Shown here: positions 14,556 through 21,917 of the stretch, piece by piece | Layout: each line of letters opens with the position of its first letter | Numbering within the stretch: position 1 is the first letter of the stretch | Assembly (NCBI GenBank): GCA_016199325.1 | Contig: JACQGW010000245.1 | Coordinates: forward strand, 1-22,760 | Direction: 5' to 3' | Source of the DNA: Chloroflexota bacterium | GTDB taxonomy: Bacteria; Chloroflexota; Dehalococcoidia; JACQGW01 | Length of the DNA stretch: 22,760 bases | Translations under genes and position numbers: made by a program | The notes under the pieces: generated by a model | Told to the model about the DNA's origin: nothing | Seen by the model: only the letters and a program-made list of their open reading frames with translations | Databases searched by the model: none

Positions 14556-15728
14556 TCACACCAGCACCAGGTTATTCCGATGAATGACCTCACTGCCGTA
14601 ATCATAGCCGAGAACGGCGGCGATGTCTCGTGAGCGGCGGCCGCGGATCACGGCGACGTCGTCGGCCGCGTAGCTCGTAATGCCGTAGGCGATGGCGCGA
14701 CCGGTTGCGTCGACGATGGCGACGGTATCGCCCCGGTCGAAGCGACCGCCGACGGAGACGATGCCTGCCGGCAGCAGGCTGCGCCCCAGCTCGCACAGGG
14801 CGCGGCGGGCGCCGTCGTCGACCACCACCTGGCCCTTGTGGGCGAAGCCGCCGAGCATCCAGCGCCGGCGCGCCTCGACCCGATTCGCCGCCGGCACGAA
14901 GAGCGTGCCAACCTGCTCGCCGCGGACGATCCGGCTCAGCGCGTCGCGCTCGTGCCCGCTCGCGATGATCACCGCAACGCCGGACGCGGTGGCCGTCCGG
15001 GCGGCCTGGACCTTCGTGGTCATCCCGCCGATGCCGCGCGCGGTGCCGGCGCCGCCGGCGATCGCCTCGATCGTGGCGTCGACGCGCTCGACACGGGGGA
15101 TGAGCGTGGCCGTCGGGTCGTGCCGGGGGTCGGCGGTGAAGAGGCCGCCGGTGTCGGTGAGCATCACGAGGAGGTCGGCGTCGACGAGGTTGGCGACCAT
15201 CGCCGAGAGGTTGTCGTTGTCGCCGATCTTCGCCTCCCGGATCTCGTCGACGGCCACGACGTCGTTCTCGTTGACGATCGGCACGACGCCGAGCTCCAGC
15301 AGCCCCAGGAGAGTGTTCCGGGCGTTCAAGTAGCGCTGGCGGTCGGCCAGATCGCCGCGGGTCAGCAGCGTCTGGGCCACCGTGAGGTCGTGCCAGGAGA
15401 AGAGCTGATCCCATGCCTGCATCAGGCGGCTCTGGCCGACGGCGGCGAAGACCTGCCGGCGCGGCGTGGCGCCGGCCTGGCGAAGTTGGCCGAGGACGTG
15501 CCGCCCGGCCGCGATCGCGCCCGACGAGACGAGGACGACGTCCAGCGCCAGCGCCCGCAGCGCCGCGATCTGCCCGACGAGGATCGCCATCCCTTCGAGG
15601 TTCAGCCGCTCCGTTCCGCCCGTCAGCACGTTCGTCCCGACCTTGACGACGACGCGCCGAAACGTGCTCGGCAGCGGCGCAGCGCCGCCCGACCCGATCG
15701 CGACCTGACTGTCCGCCTGCGCGACCAT
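14556..15728 (-). CDS. proB: Glutamate 5-kinase
   Basis: ProB phosphorylates glutamate with ATP to gamma-glutamyl phosphate, the first step of proline synthesis, usually inhibited by proline. The 390-residue protein has the amino-acid kinase domain: VVVKVGTNVLTGG near 26-38, VLVSSGAIAAGRHVLG, PIVNENDVVAVDEI, KIGDNDNLSAMVANLVDADL and a GGMTTKVQAA loop. A C-terminal PUA domain starts about residue 290 (LGGFAHKGQVVVDDGA). An N-terminal extension of about 24 residues precedes the first strand. A TGA lies two codons upstream of the ATG in frame, so the start cannot be earlier. Part of this N-terminal coding sequence is duplicated in decayed form upstream (15753-15804). Confidence 0.95.
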   Translation of the reverse strand: MVAQADSQVAIGSGGAAPLPSTFRRVVVKVGTNVLTGGTERLNLEGMAILVGQIAALRALALDVVLVSSGAIAAGRHVLGQLRQAGATPRRQVFAAVGQSRLMQAWDQLFSWHDLTVAQTLLTRGDLADRQRYLNARNTLLGLLELGVVPIVNENDVVAVDEIREAKIGDNDNLSAMVANLVDADLLVMLTDTGGLFTADPRHDPTATLIPRVERVDATIEAIAGGAGTARGIGGMTTKVQAARTATASGVAVIIASGHERDALSRIVRGEQVGTLFVPAANRVEARRRWMLGGFAHKGQVVVDDGARRALCELGRSLLPAGIVSVGGRFDRGDTVAIVDATGRAIAYGITSYAADDVAVIRGRRSRDIAAVLGYDYGSEVIHRNNLVLV

Positions 15729-15844
15729 GTTTCAGTACCCTATCCCACGTTCACGACGACGCGCCGAATCGTGCTCGGCGGCGACGCAGCGCCGTCCGAC
15801 CCAATTTCTTTCTTTCTCTCTTTCTTTCAGTACCCTATTCCACG
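15645..15844 (-). repeat. Imperfect tandem duplication of the proB 5' end and leader
   Basis: Bases 15645-15698 (proB codons for about IGSGGAAPLPSTFRRVVV) recur at 15753-15804 with about seven differences. The leader 'tttcagtaccctat(c/t)ccacg' at 15730-15749 recurs at 15825-15844. Between the halves of the outer copy, the 31 bases holding the start codon are replaced by a 20-base C/T tract. Read leftward, the outer copy still encodes a related peptide (IGSDGAASPPSTIRRVVV) but has no start and runs into TAG, so it is a non-coding remnant. Confidence 0.85.
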
Positions 15845-16174
15845 GGTCGAACGCTGTCGCCGTACGGGCTGCGCCTGCCGCCGATTGAGCACACTCCCTT
15901 TCCGCGCGGCCCGGATCGCACGAGCGAGCGGGGACGTATCAGGGAGGCTGCGCACCATCATACACCAGCATTATGGTCGCTGTACAGTATGCGCGCGACT
16001 CAGCAACGGCGGTGGTATGGCCCGAATCGGGCAGGAGTCAAGCGCCCACCAACGTTCGCGCCAGACGAGCAGTTTGGCAAGCTCCAGAGCGGCTACTCCG
16101 GTTGCCGCGCGGGGTCTATAATACAGGCAGGCGTGCTCGTCGCACGCCGAGCATCGGACGGCAGTCAGGTCACC
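15845..16174. other. Intergenic region between divergent proB and the P-type ATPase
   Basis: No coding potential is apparent. A perfect TATAAT on the plus strand at 16117-16122, 53 bases before the ATPase ATG, is a probable -10 box; the -35 position (tactcc) is poor. On the minus strand TGTACA (15986-15981) and TATGAT (15962-15957) at 18-bp spacing could be a distant proB promoter, about 230 bases from its start. I see no RNA gene. Confidence 0.45.
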
Positions 16175-18862
16175 ATGAACGACCATCGTCGGGCCACCTG
16201 GCACCAGATCTCGGTCGACCAGGCGCTCGCGCAACTGGAGACGGGCTGGGAGGGGCTTTCGGACCAGGAAGCGGCCCGGCGGCTGGCGCAGCTTGGACCC
16301 AATGAGCTGGCGGCCGAGGAGCGGCCTCTGCCGCTCGCCATCGTGCTTCGCCAGATCCGGAGCCCCCTCATCTCCATTCTCATTGCGGCCGGCATCGTGG
16401 CCGCGCTGCTGGGCCACTACGCCGATACGGTGGTCATCGCCGCCGTGATCGTCCTCGACGCCATCGTCGGCTTCATCCAGGAGTACAAGGCCGAGCAGGC
16501 GTTGCGCGCGCTCGCCCGGATGGTCGCGCCGAAGGCGAGGGTCGTGCGGGACGGCCAGGAGCGGGAGATCGACGCCCGCGAGGTCGTGCCCGGCGACCTC
16601 GTCCACCTCGAATCGGGCGTGCGGGTGCCCGCCGACCTCCGACTCGTCCGGTCCGTCGAGCTCCAGGCCGACGAGTCGGCCCTGACCGGCGAGTCGGTGC
16701 CGGTGGCCAAGACAACCGCCTCGGTCCCGGACCCGGAGGCGCCGCTGGGAGACCGCGCCAGCATGGCCTTCATGGGGACGTGCATCGTGCGGGGCCGCGG
16801 CCTGGGCGCGGTGGTGGCGACGGGCCTGCGCACGGCCCTTGGCCAGATCTCCAGCCAGGTGCGCCGAACCGCCGAGGTCAAGGAGCCGCTCCAGGTTCGG
16901 CTGGAGGACTTCAGCCGGCTCATCGCCCTCCTCGTGCTGGGCCTCACCGTCGTCGTCTTCGCCCTGGGCCTCCTCACCGGCGAACAGCTTGCCGACATCT
17001 TTCTCACCGCCGTGGCCACGGCTGTCGCCGCCGTTCCGGAGGGGCTGCCGGTCACCATCACCGTGGCGCTCTCGGTCGGCGTCTGGCGAATGGCGCGGCG
17101 CAACGCCATCATCCGAAAGCTGGCGGCCGTCGAAACACTCGGGAGCTGCACGGTGATCTGCTCGGACAAGACGGGCACGCTGACCCGGAACGAGATGACG
17201 GTGACGCGGATCGTGGCCGCGGGGCAGGAGTTCGTCGTTACCGGCGTCGGCTACGCGCCCCTCGGCGAGATCGTGCTCGACGAGCGGCCCGTTGGCCCCC
17301 AGGAGCGCCCCGCGCTGGAGCTGGCTCTCCGGATCGGCCTGCTCTGCAATGAGTCCTCCGTCTACGTCGAAGACGGCCGCTATCGGGCCGGCGGAGACCC
17401 GACCGAGGCGGCGCTCATCGTCGCGGCGCTCAAGGGCGGCCTGCACGAGGAGCGGGAGCGGATGGCCCACCCGCTGCTGGACAGCATCCCCTTCGAGTCG
17501 GAGCGGCAGTACATGGCGACGCTCCACGGCCACGGCCAGGAGCGGCTCGTCGCCGTGAAGGGCGCACCCGAGCGCATCCTGGCGATGTGTGCCGACGGTG
17601 CCAGCGTGGGCGGGCCGTCCCTCGATCGAGAGGCGGCAACCCGGGCGATGCACCGGCTGGCGGCGGAGGGGCTGCGGGTGCTGGCCCTGGCGTGCAAGCA
17701 AGCGGCGCCGGACGTCGACGAGGTGGACCACCGCGACGTCGAGGCCGGCCTCACCTGCGTGGGCCTGGTCGGCATGATCGACCCTCCCCGGCCGGAGGCC
17801 GTCGAGGCCATTGCCCGCTGCCGGCGCGCCGGCATTCGGGTTGTCATGATCACGGGCGACCACCGGGTGACGGCCAGCGCCATCGCCGACCGGTTGGGGA
17901 TCGCCGAGGAGCGCGCTGCGCCGGTGCTCGACGGGCGCGACCTGGAGGCGATGGACGATGACCGGCTCTACCAGGAGGTGCGGCGGGTTTCCGTCTACGC
18001 GCGCGCCGCTCCGCACCACAAGCTGCGGATCGTCCAGCAGCTCCGGCGCCACGGCGAAGTCGTGGCGGTGACCGGCGATGGCGTCAACGACGCGCCCGCG
18101 CTCAAGCAGGCGGATATCGGCGTGGCGATGGGCGTCGCCGGCACCGACGTGGCCAGGGAGGCGGCAGACATGGTCCTGGCCGACGACAACTTCGCCACCA
18201 TCTACGCCGCCGTCGAGGAGGGCAGGGTCATCTTCGACAACATCCGGAAGGTGATCATGTTCCTCATCCCGACCGGCATCGGGCTGGTCCTGACCGTCAT
18301 CGCCAGCATGGCCCTCGGGTTGCCGCTGCCCTTCCTGCCCGCCCAGGCCATCTGGATCAACCTGGTCACCAATGGCCTTCAGGATGTCGCCATGGCCTTC
18401 GAGCCGCCCGAGGAGGACGTCGGCCGCCGGCCGCCGCGAGACCCCCGGGAGGGCGTGCTCACCAGGCCGATGGTCGAGCGGACGGTCCTCGTCGGCGTCG
18501 TCCAGCTCGTCGGCACGCTGGCGGCCTTCGTCTGGCAGCTCGGCTCAGGCGCCGGCCTCGACCACGCCCGCACCGTCGCCATGACGACGATGGTCCTCTT
18601 CCAGAACTTCCACATCTTCAACAGCCGTTCGTTCACCAGGTCGGCCTTCCGGATCAGCCCGCTGTCGAACCGCTTCCTCTTCGCCACGATTGTGGCGGCG
18701 CTCGGACTTCACCTCCTCGCCCTGTCCTGGAGCCCGCTCCAGCTCGTTCTGCGCACCGAGCCCTTGAGCCCGGCTACCTGGTTGATCATCGTGATCATCG
18801 CGGCGTCGGTGGTGCTGGTGGTTGAGGCAGAGAAAGCGGTGAGGCGCTGGCGCCTCCGGTAA
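16175..18862 (+). CDS. P-type cation-transporting ATPase (type II-like)
   Basis: The 895-residue protein is a complete P-type pump. It has an N-terminal cation-ATPase domain, TGES at 171-174, PEGLP around E289 in helix 4, the phosphorylation site DKTGT (D331) and a nucleotide domain with KGAPERIL. MITGDHRVTASAIA and GDGVNDAPALK (634-644) follow, then six C-terminal helices. It most resembles the Ca2+/Mn2+/monovalent-cation pumps (PMA1/SERCA-like). The helix-6 motif is NLVTNGLQD (N733), where SERCA has NLVTDGLP with a calcium-binding aspartate. The helix-5 SSNVGE equivalent reads PTGIGL, so the usual calcium ligands are largely missing and the ion is uncertain. The ATG at 16175 is chosen as the start of the family's N-terminal domain; an earlier in-frame ATG lies before the promoter. 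Confidence 0.92.
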   Translation: MNDHRRATWHQISVDQALAQLETGWEGLSDQEAARRLAQLGPNELAAEERPLPLAIVLRQIRSPLISILIAAGIVAALLGHYADTVVIAAVIVLDAIVGFIQEYKAEQALRALARMVAPKARVVRDGQEREIDAREVVPGDLVHLESGVRVPADLRLVRSVELQADESALTGESVPVAKTTASVPDPEAPLGDRASMAFMGTCIVRGRGLGAVVATGLRTALGQISSQVRRTAEVKEPLQVRLEDFSRLIALLVLGLTVVVFALGLLTGEQLADIFLTAVATAVAAVPEGLPVTITVALSVGVWRMARRNAIIRKLAAVETLGSCTVICSDKTGTLTRNEMTVTRIVAAGQEFVVTGVGYAPLGEIVLDERPVGPQERPALELALRIGLLCNESSVYVEDGRYRAGGDPTEAALIVAALKGGLHEERERMAHPLLDSIPFESERQYMATLHGHGQERLVAVKGAPERILAMCADGASVGGPSLDREAATRAMHRLAAEGLRVLALACKQAAPDVDEVDHRDVEAGLTCVGLVGMIDPPRPEAVEAIARCRRAGIRVVMITGDHRVTASAIADRLGIAEERAAPVLDGRDLEAMDDDRLYQEVRRVSVYARAAPHHKLRIVQQLRRHGEVVAVTGDGVNDAPALKQADIGVAMGVAGTDVAREAADMVLADDNFATIYAAVEEGRVIFDNIRKVIMFLIPTGIGLVLTVIASMALGLPLPFLPAQAIWINLVTNGLQDVAMAFEPPEEDVGRRPPRDPREGVLTRPMVERTVLVGVVQLVGTLAAFVWQLGSGAGLDHARTVAMTTMVLFQNFHIFNSRSFTRSAFRISPLSNRFLFATIVAALGLHLLALSWSPLQLVLRTEPLSPATWLIIVIIAASVVLVVEAEKAVRRWRLR

Positions 18863-18893
18863 CGGGAGACAGTCCGAGCGGATCGCTCAGCGG

Positions 18894-19055
18894 TGCATCC
18901 GGCGAATCCATTGGAGATTGGCGGTCGCGTGCCCTGTCATGCTGAGCCGCAGCGAAGCATCTCCCGGGCGCTGCCTGTTCAGGCCGGGGAGATGCTTCGC
19001 TGCGGCTTAGCATGACAGACGGGGGCGCCCGGCCGCAAGGGACTCGTCGGATACA
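18894..19055. repeat. Dispersed palindromic element, longest copy (core 18935-19017 plus outer arms)
   Basis: The core is an inverted repeat: tgtcatgctgagccgcagcg from 18935 against the right arm ending gcatgaca at 19017, about 32 bp of stem. The flanks are also inverted copies of each other: 'tgcatccggcgaatcc' on the left pairs with 'tgtatccgacgagtcc' read leftward on the right (13 of 16 match). The whole is therefore an element of about 160 bp with 60-80 bp arms. It lies between the convergent P-type ATPase and histidine kinase genes and overlaps the last 48 bases of the latter. It may stop transcription from both sides. Confidence 0.85.
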
Positions 19056-20131
19056 TCACTCAGCGGCAGCTCGACCGTGAAGGTGCTTCCCTTCCTCGGC
19101 TCGCTCCGAACGGCGATGGTCCCGCCGTGGGCCTCGACGATCCCCCTGACGATGTAGAGCCCCAGGCCGAGCCCCTTGGGGCCCGGTTCCCGCCGCAGGC
19201 GCGCGTACGGCTGGAAGAGCCGTGGGAGGTCTTCGGGGGCGATCCCAATTCCCTGATCGCTCACTACGACCCTGGCGTGATCGTCACTCCGCTCGACAAC
19301 CACCCGCACCTCGCCACCATCCGGGGAGTACTTGACGGCATTGTCGACCAGGTTTCCGATGACCTGAACCATGCGATCGCAGTCCCATCGCCCCTCGAGC
19401 CGCTCGGCGCGGGCCTCCAGAATCAGCCGGTGGCCTGGCGCGGCCGGCTGCCGCTGGTCGACGATCTCTCGCGCCAGGGCGACCAGGTCGATGGGCTCCC
19501 TGTCGATCTCGAAGCGACCGGCGCCGACCCGTGACGCATCCTGGAGATCGGCGGCCAGCCGCACGATCTGACGAATGGATGAGCTGACGTTCGTGATCAT
19601 CTTCTCGCGCAGGGAAGGCGACAGGGTATCCCACCGCGGGAGCATCTGGCCGTAGCCCTGGATGGCCGTCAAGGGGCCACGCAAGTCGTGCGTCACCATC
19701 GAGAAGAACTCCAGGAGCCTGGCGCGCGACTCCTCCAGCTCGGCAGCCCGCTGCAGCTCCTGTTCGTGCAGACGGGCCCGTTCGGCCGCCAGGGCGCGGA
19801 TGCGCCGTTCGGCATCGGCCCACAGTAGACTCAACAGGCCGATGGCAGCGAGGGCAAGAATGGCAAGCGCTTCCGTTGGGAGATCCACACCGGCTAACCA
19901 GGCGTCCAGCACGCTGAAGGCGATGGCGACGAGGGTGACGCCGATGGTCCCCCGGGCGCTGAAGACCCGTGCTGCGACCATGATGGGGATCGCGTACAGA
20001 ATCCGGGTGGGCACCCGCCAGGGCGTCAGGTAGAGGTCGATCGCCAGGATAAGTGGGAAAGTGACGACGATCAGCCCCAGCGCGACGAGACGGCCGGTTG
20101 AATTCAAGGACCAATGGAGTACTCGATCCAC
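19007..20131 (-). CDS. Membrane sensor histidine kinase
   Basis: The 374-residue kinase has an N-terminal membrane part of about four helices (12-35, 43-58, 62-80, 86-104) with little outside the membrane. A coiled coil (105-140) follows, then a HisKA domain with the phospho-accepting H148 in FSMVTHDLRGPLTAIQGYG. The HATPase domain has VIGNLVDNAVKYSPDGGEV (N box), VSDQGIGIAPEDLPRLF (G1) and GLGLGLYIVRGIVEAHGG (G2). The GTG at 20131 follows AAGGAGGGGG. No response regulator is adjacent, so it is an orphan in this window. The last 15 residues (VSDESLAAGRPRLSC) and the TAA are encoded by the palindromic element; the catalytic domain is complete by VELPL. The signal may be sensed in the membrane. 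Confidence 0.92.
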   Translation of the reverse strand: MDRVLHWSLNSTGRLVALGLIVVTFPLILAIDLYLTPWRVPTRILYAIPIMVAARVFSARGTIGVTLVAIAFSVLDAWLAGVDLPTEALAILALAAIGLLSLLWADAERRIRALAAERARLHEQELQRAAELEESRARLLEFFSMVTHDLRGPLTAIQGYGQMLPRWDTLSPSLREKMITNVSSSIRQIVRLAADLQDASRVGAGRFEIDREPIDLVALAREIVDQRQPAAPGHRLILEARAERLEGRWDCDRMVQVIGNLVDNAVKYSPDGGEVRVVVERSDDHARVVVSDQGIGIAPEDLPRLFQPYARLRREPGPKGLGLGLYIVRGIVEAHGGTIAVRSEPRKGSTFTVELPLSDVSDESLAAGRPRLSC

Positions 20132-20493
20132 GCCCCCTCCTTCTCGGTAGCTCAGGATCTCCGGCCCTGTCTTTGGCGTGGCTCCGGTCTTCGCTCATGC
20201 TGTCGCGCAGAAGCCACTACCCGGTTGTTGTACAGACGGATCGGCGGAGTCACGGTCCAGGAACCCGTGCAAGTCCAGTGCCCGTATCATCCTGGTAGCC
20301 AGGACTCCGGACGCTGACGCGCCGGTGGAACCATCTTACCAGGAAACCGCCTGCCCGTACCATCGAGATAGGCAGGACTCCAGGCGCTTCCGCTGCCCGG
20401 TGGCGGCACAGTCCTTGCCGCAAAGCCTGGACCGCAATCGTCGGCACCAGTGTACTCTGCCCGGCCTTGTGAGCTACGAGAGGGAAAGCGCCG
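20132..20493. other. Intergenic region with a degenerate direct repeat
   Basis: No gene is apparent between the divergent kinase and protease genes. Bases 20279-20328 and 20352-20403 are imperfect direct repeats at 73-base spacing. Both begin tgcccgta(t/c)catc, share aggactcc and gcgct-type middles, and end ggtgg. The first copy also contains cctggtagccagg, a small palindrome. They could be paired binding sites or remnants of a repeat family. I see no convincing -10/-35 pair for either gene. Confidence 0.5.
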
Positions 20494-21846
20494 ATGAGAG
20501 GGCCTTGTGGCACGTGGCTCGGCGGTGCCGCCGTCTGCCGGCGAGCGCTGCTCCTCACGCTACTCCTCGCCATCGCGATGGGAACCTTTCTGGTGCCGGT
20601 CGCGGGCGCCGCGCCGGCCGGGGAGGTTCGTCTGCTGACGATCGAGGGGGTGATCAACCCGATCACCGCCCGGTACCTCGATCGGGAGCTGCGCGACGCG
20701 GCGGCCGCCCGGGCGGGAGTCGTGATCGTCCGGCTCAACACCCCCGGGGGGCTCGAAAGCTCCATGCGGGAGATGACGCAGGCGATGCTGGGCTCTCCCG
20801 TGCCGGTGGTGGTCTTTGTGGCGCCCAGCGGCGCGCGGGCAGCCTCGGCCGGCATGTTCATTACGCTGGCGGCGCACGTGGCAGCCATGGCTCCCGGCAC
20901 GAACATCGGAGCGGCGCATCCGGTCGGTCTCGGCGGGGAGACGGACCCGGCGATGGCGGAGAAGCTCGTCAACGACGCGGCGGCGCTGGCCAGGTCGATT
21001 TCGGTGACTAGAGGCCGGAACGCCGCCTGGGCCGAGCAGGCGGTGCGCGAGAGCGCTTCGATCACCGCCGAGGAGGCGCTCGACCAGGGCGTGATCGACC
21101 TGGTGGTCGGCGACCTCGAGGGTCTGCTCGATCGGCTCGCGGGGCGTCCGGTCCAGACGGCTGCCGGCACGGCGACCCTGCAAACAGTCGGGGCCCCAGT
21201 GGTCGAGCATCCGATGAGCCTGCCGGAGCGGATTCTCCAGACCATCGCCGATCCGAACATCGCCTACATTCTGTTCACCATCGGCGTCATCGGCATCATC
21301 GCCGAGCTCTACAACCCCGGCAGCCTCTTCCCGGGGCTGACGGGCGCCATCTCACTCATCCTGGCCTTCGTCGCTTTCGGCAGCCTGCCGGTGAGCTGGG
21401 CGGGCGTGCTCCTGCTGCTCCTTGCCGTGGGGCTCTTCGTCGCCGAGCTGTATACCGAAGGGGTCGGGATACTGGCCGTGGCAGGGCTGATTGCTTTCGT
21501 CCTCGGCTCGCTCATGCTCTATACCCCGCTCGTCCCCACGTCCCCGGCGATGCCCGACGTCCGGGTGAGCCCCTGGCTTGTCGCCATGATGGCGGCGACG
21601 TTTGCCGGTTTCTTCCTGCTGGTCTTTCGGGCGCTGCTCACCGCACGGCAAGCGCCGGTCGTCGCCGGCGCGGAGGCGCTGAGTGGACGCATCGGCGTGG
21701 CCGTCACGGACCTGGCGCCGGCGGGCAGGGTGCGGGTGGATAGCGAGGATTGGAGCGCGGTAGCCGAGGGCGGGCCGATTCGTGCCGGCGAAAAGGTTCA
21801 GGTCGTCGGCGTCTCGGGGGTGACCCTGCGAGTAAAGAAACCCTGA
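20494..21846 (+). CDS. NfeD-type membrane-bound serine protease (ClpP-fold)
   Basis: The 450-residue protein matches the long NfeD/PH1510 class. It has a signal peptide (1-39), a ClpP-like protease domain, a block of membrane helices and a C-terminal OB-fold NfeD domain. S118 in ARAASAGMFITLAAH is the expected nucleophile and K157 in EKLVNDAAALARS the expected general-base lysine, a Ser-Lys dyad. NTPGGLESSMREM and ITAEEALDQGVIDLV are family landmarks. Four or five helices span about 250-345, and the OB domain runs about 385-450 (LSGRIGVAVTDLAPAGRVRV). GAGAGGG precedes the ATG. Homologues cleave the C-terminus of stomatin-like SPFH proteins, and such a gene follows 71 bases downstream, so an operon and a protease-substrate pair are likely. 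Confidence 0.92.
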   Translation: MRGPCGTWLGGAAVCRRALLLTLLLAIAMGTFLVPVAGAAPAGEVRLLTIEGVINPITARYLDRELRDAAAARAGVVIVRLNTPGGLESSMREMTQAMLGSPVPVVVFVAPSGARAASAGMFITLAAHVAAMAPGTNIGAAHPVGLGGETDPAMAEKLVNDAAALARSISVTRGRNAAWAEQAVRESASITAEEALDQGVIDLVVGDLEGLLDRLAGRPVQTAAGTATLQTVGAPVVEHPMSLPERILQTIADPNIAYILFTIGVIGIIAELYNPGSLFPGLTGAISLILAFVAFGSLPVSWAGVLLLLLAVGLFVAELYTEGVGILAVAGLIAFVLGSLMLYTPLVPTSPAMPDVRVSPWLVAMMAATFAGFFLLVFRALLTARQAPVVAGAEALSGRIGVAVTDLAPAGRVRVDSEDWSAVAEGGPIRAGEKVQVVGVSGVTLRVKKP

Positions 21847-21917
21847 CGATGGCGGGCGGGGCGCTGGTCCCGAAGGGCGGGGCTGTCGCCCTGATGACAA
21901 CGTGCAGAGGAGGAGCG

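Noticed and set aside
15753..15804. Alternative upstream start for proB using the duplicated coding segment
   Set aside because: The outer copy runs into TAG and a TGA lies two codons before the proB ATG, so the two cannot be joined.
15971..18052. 693-residue frame on the minus strand opposite the P-type ATPase
   Set aside because: Shadow of the ATPase; His/Asp/Arg-rich without domains, and it also spans the intergenic region.
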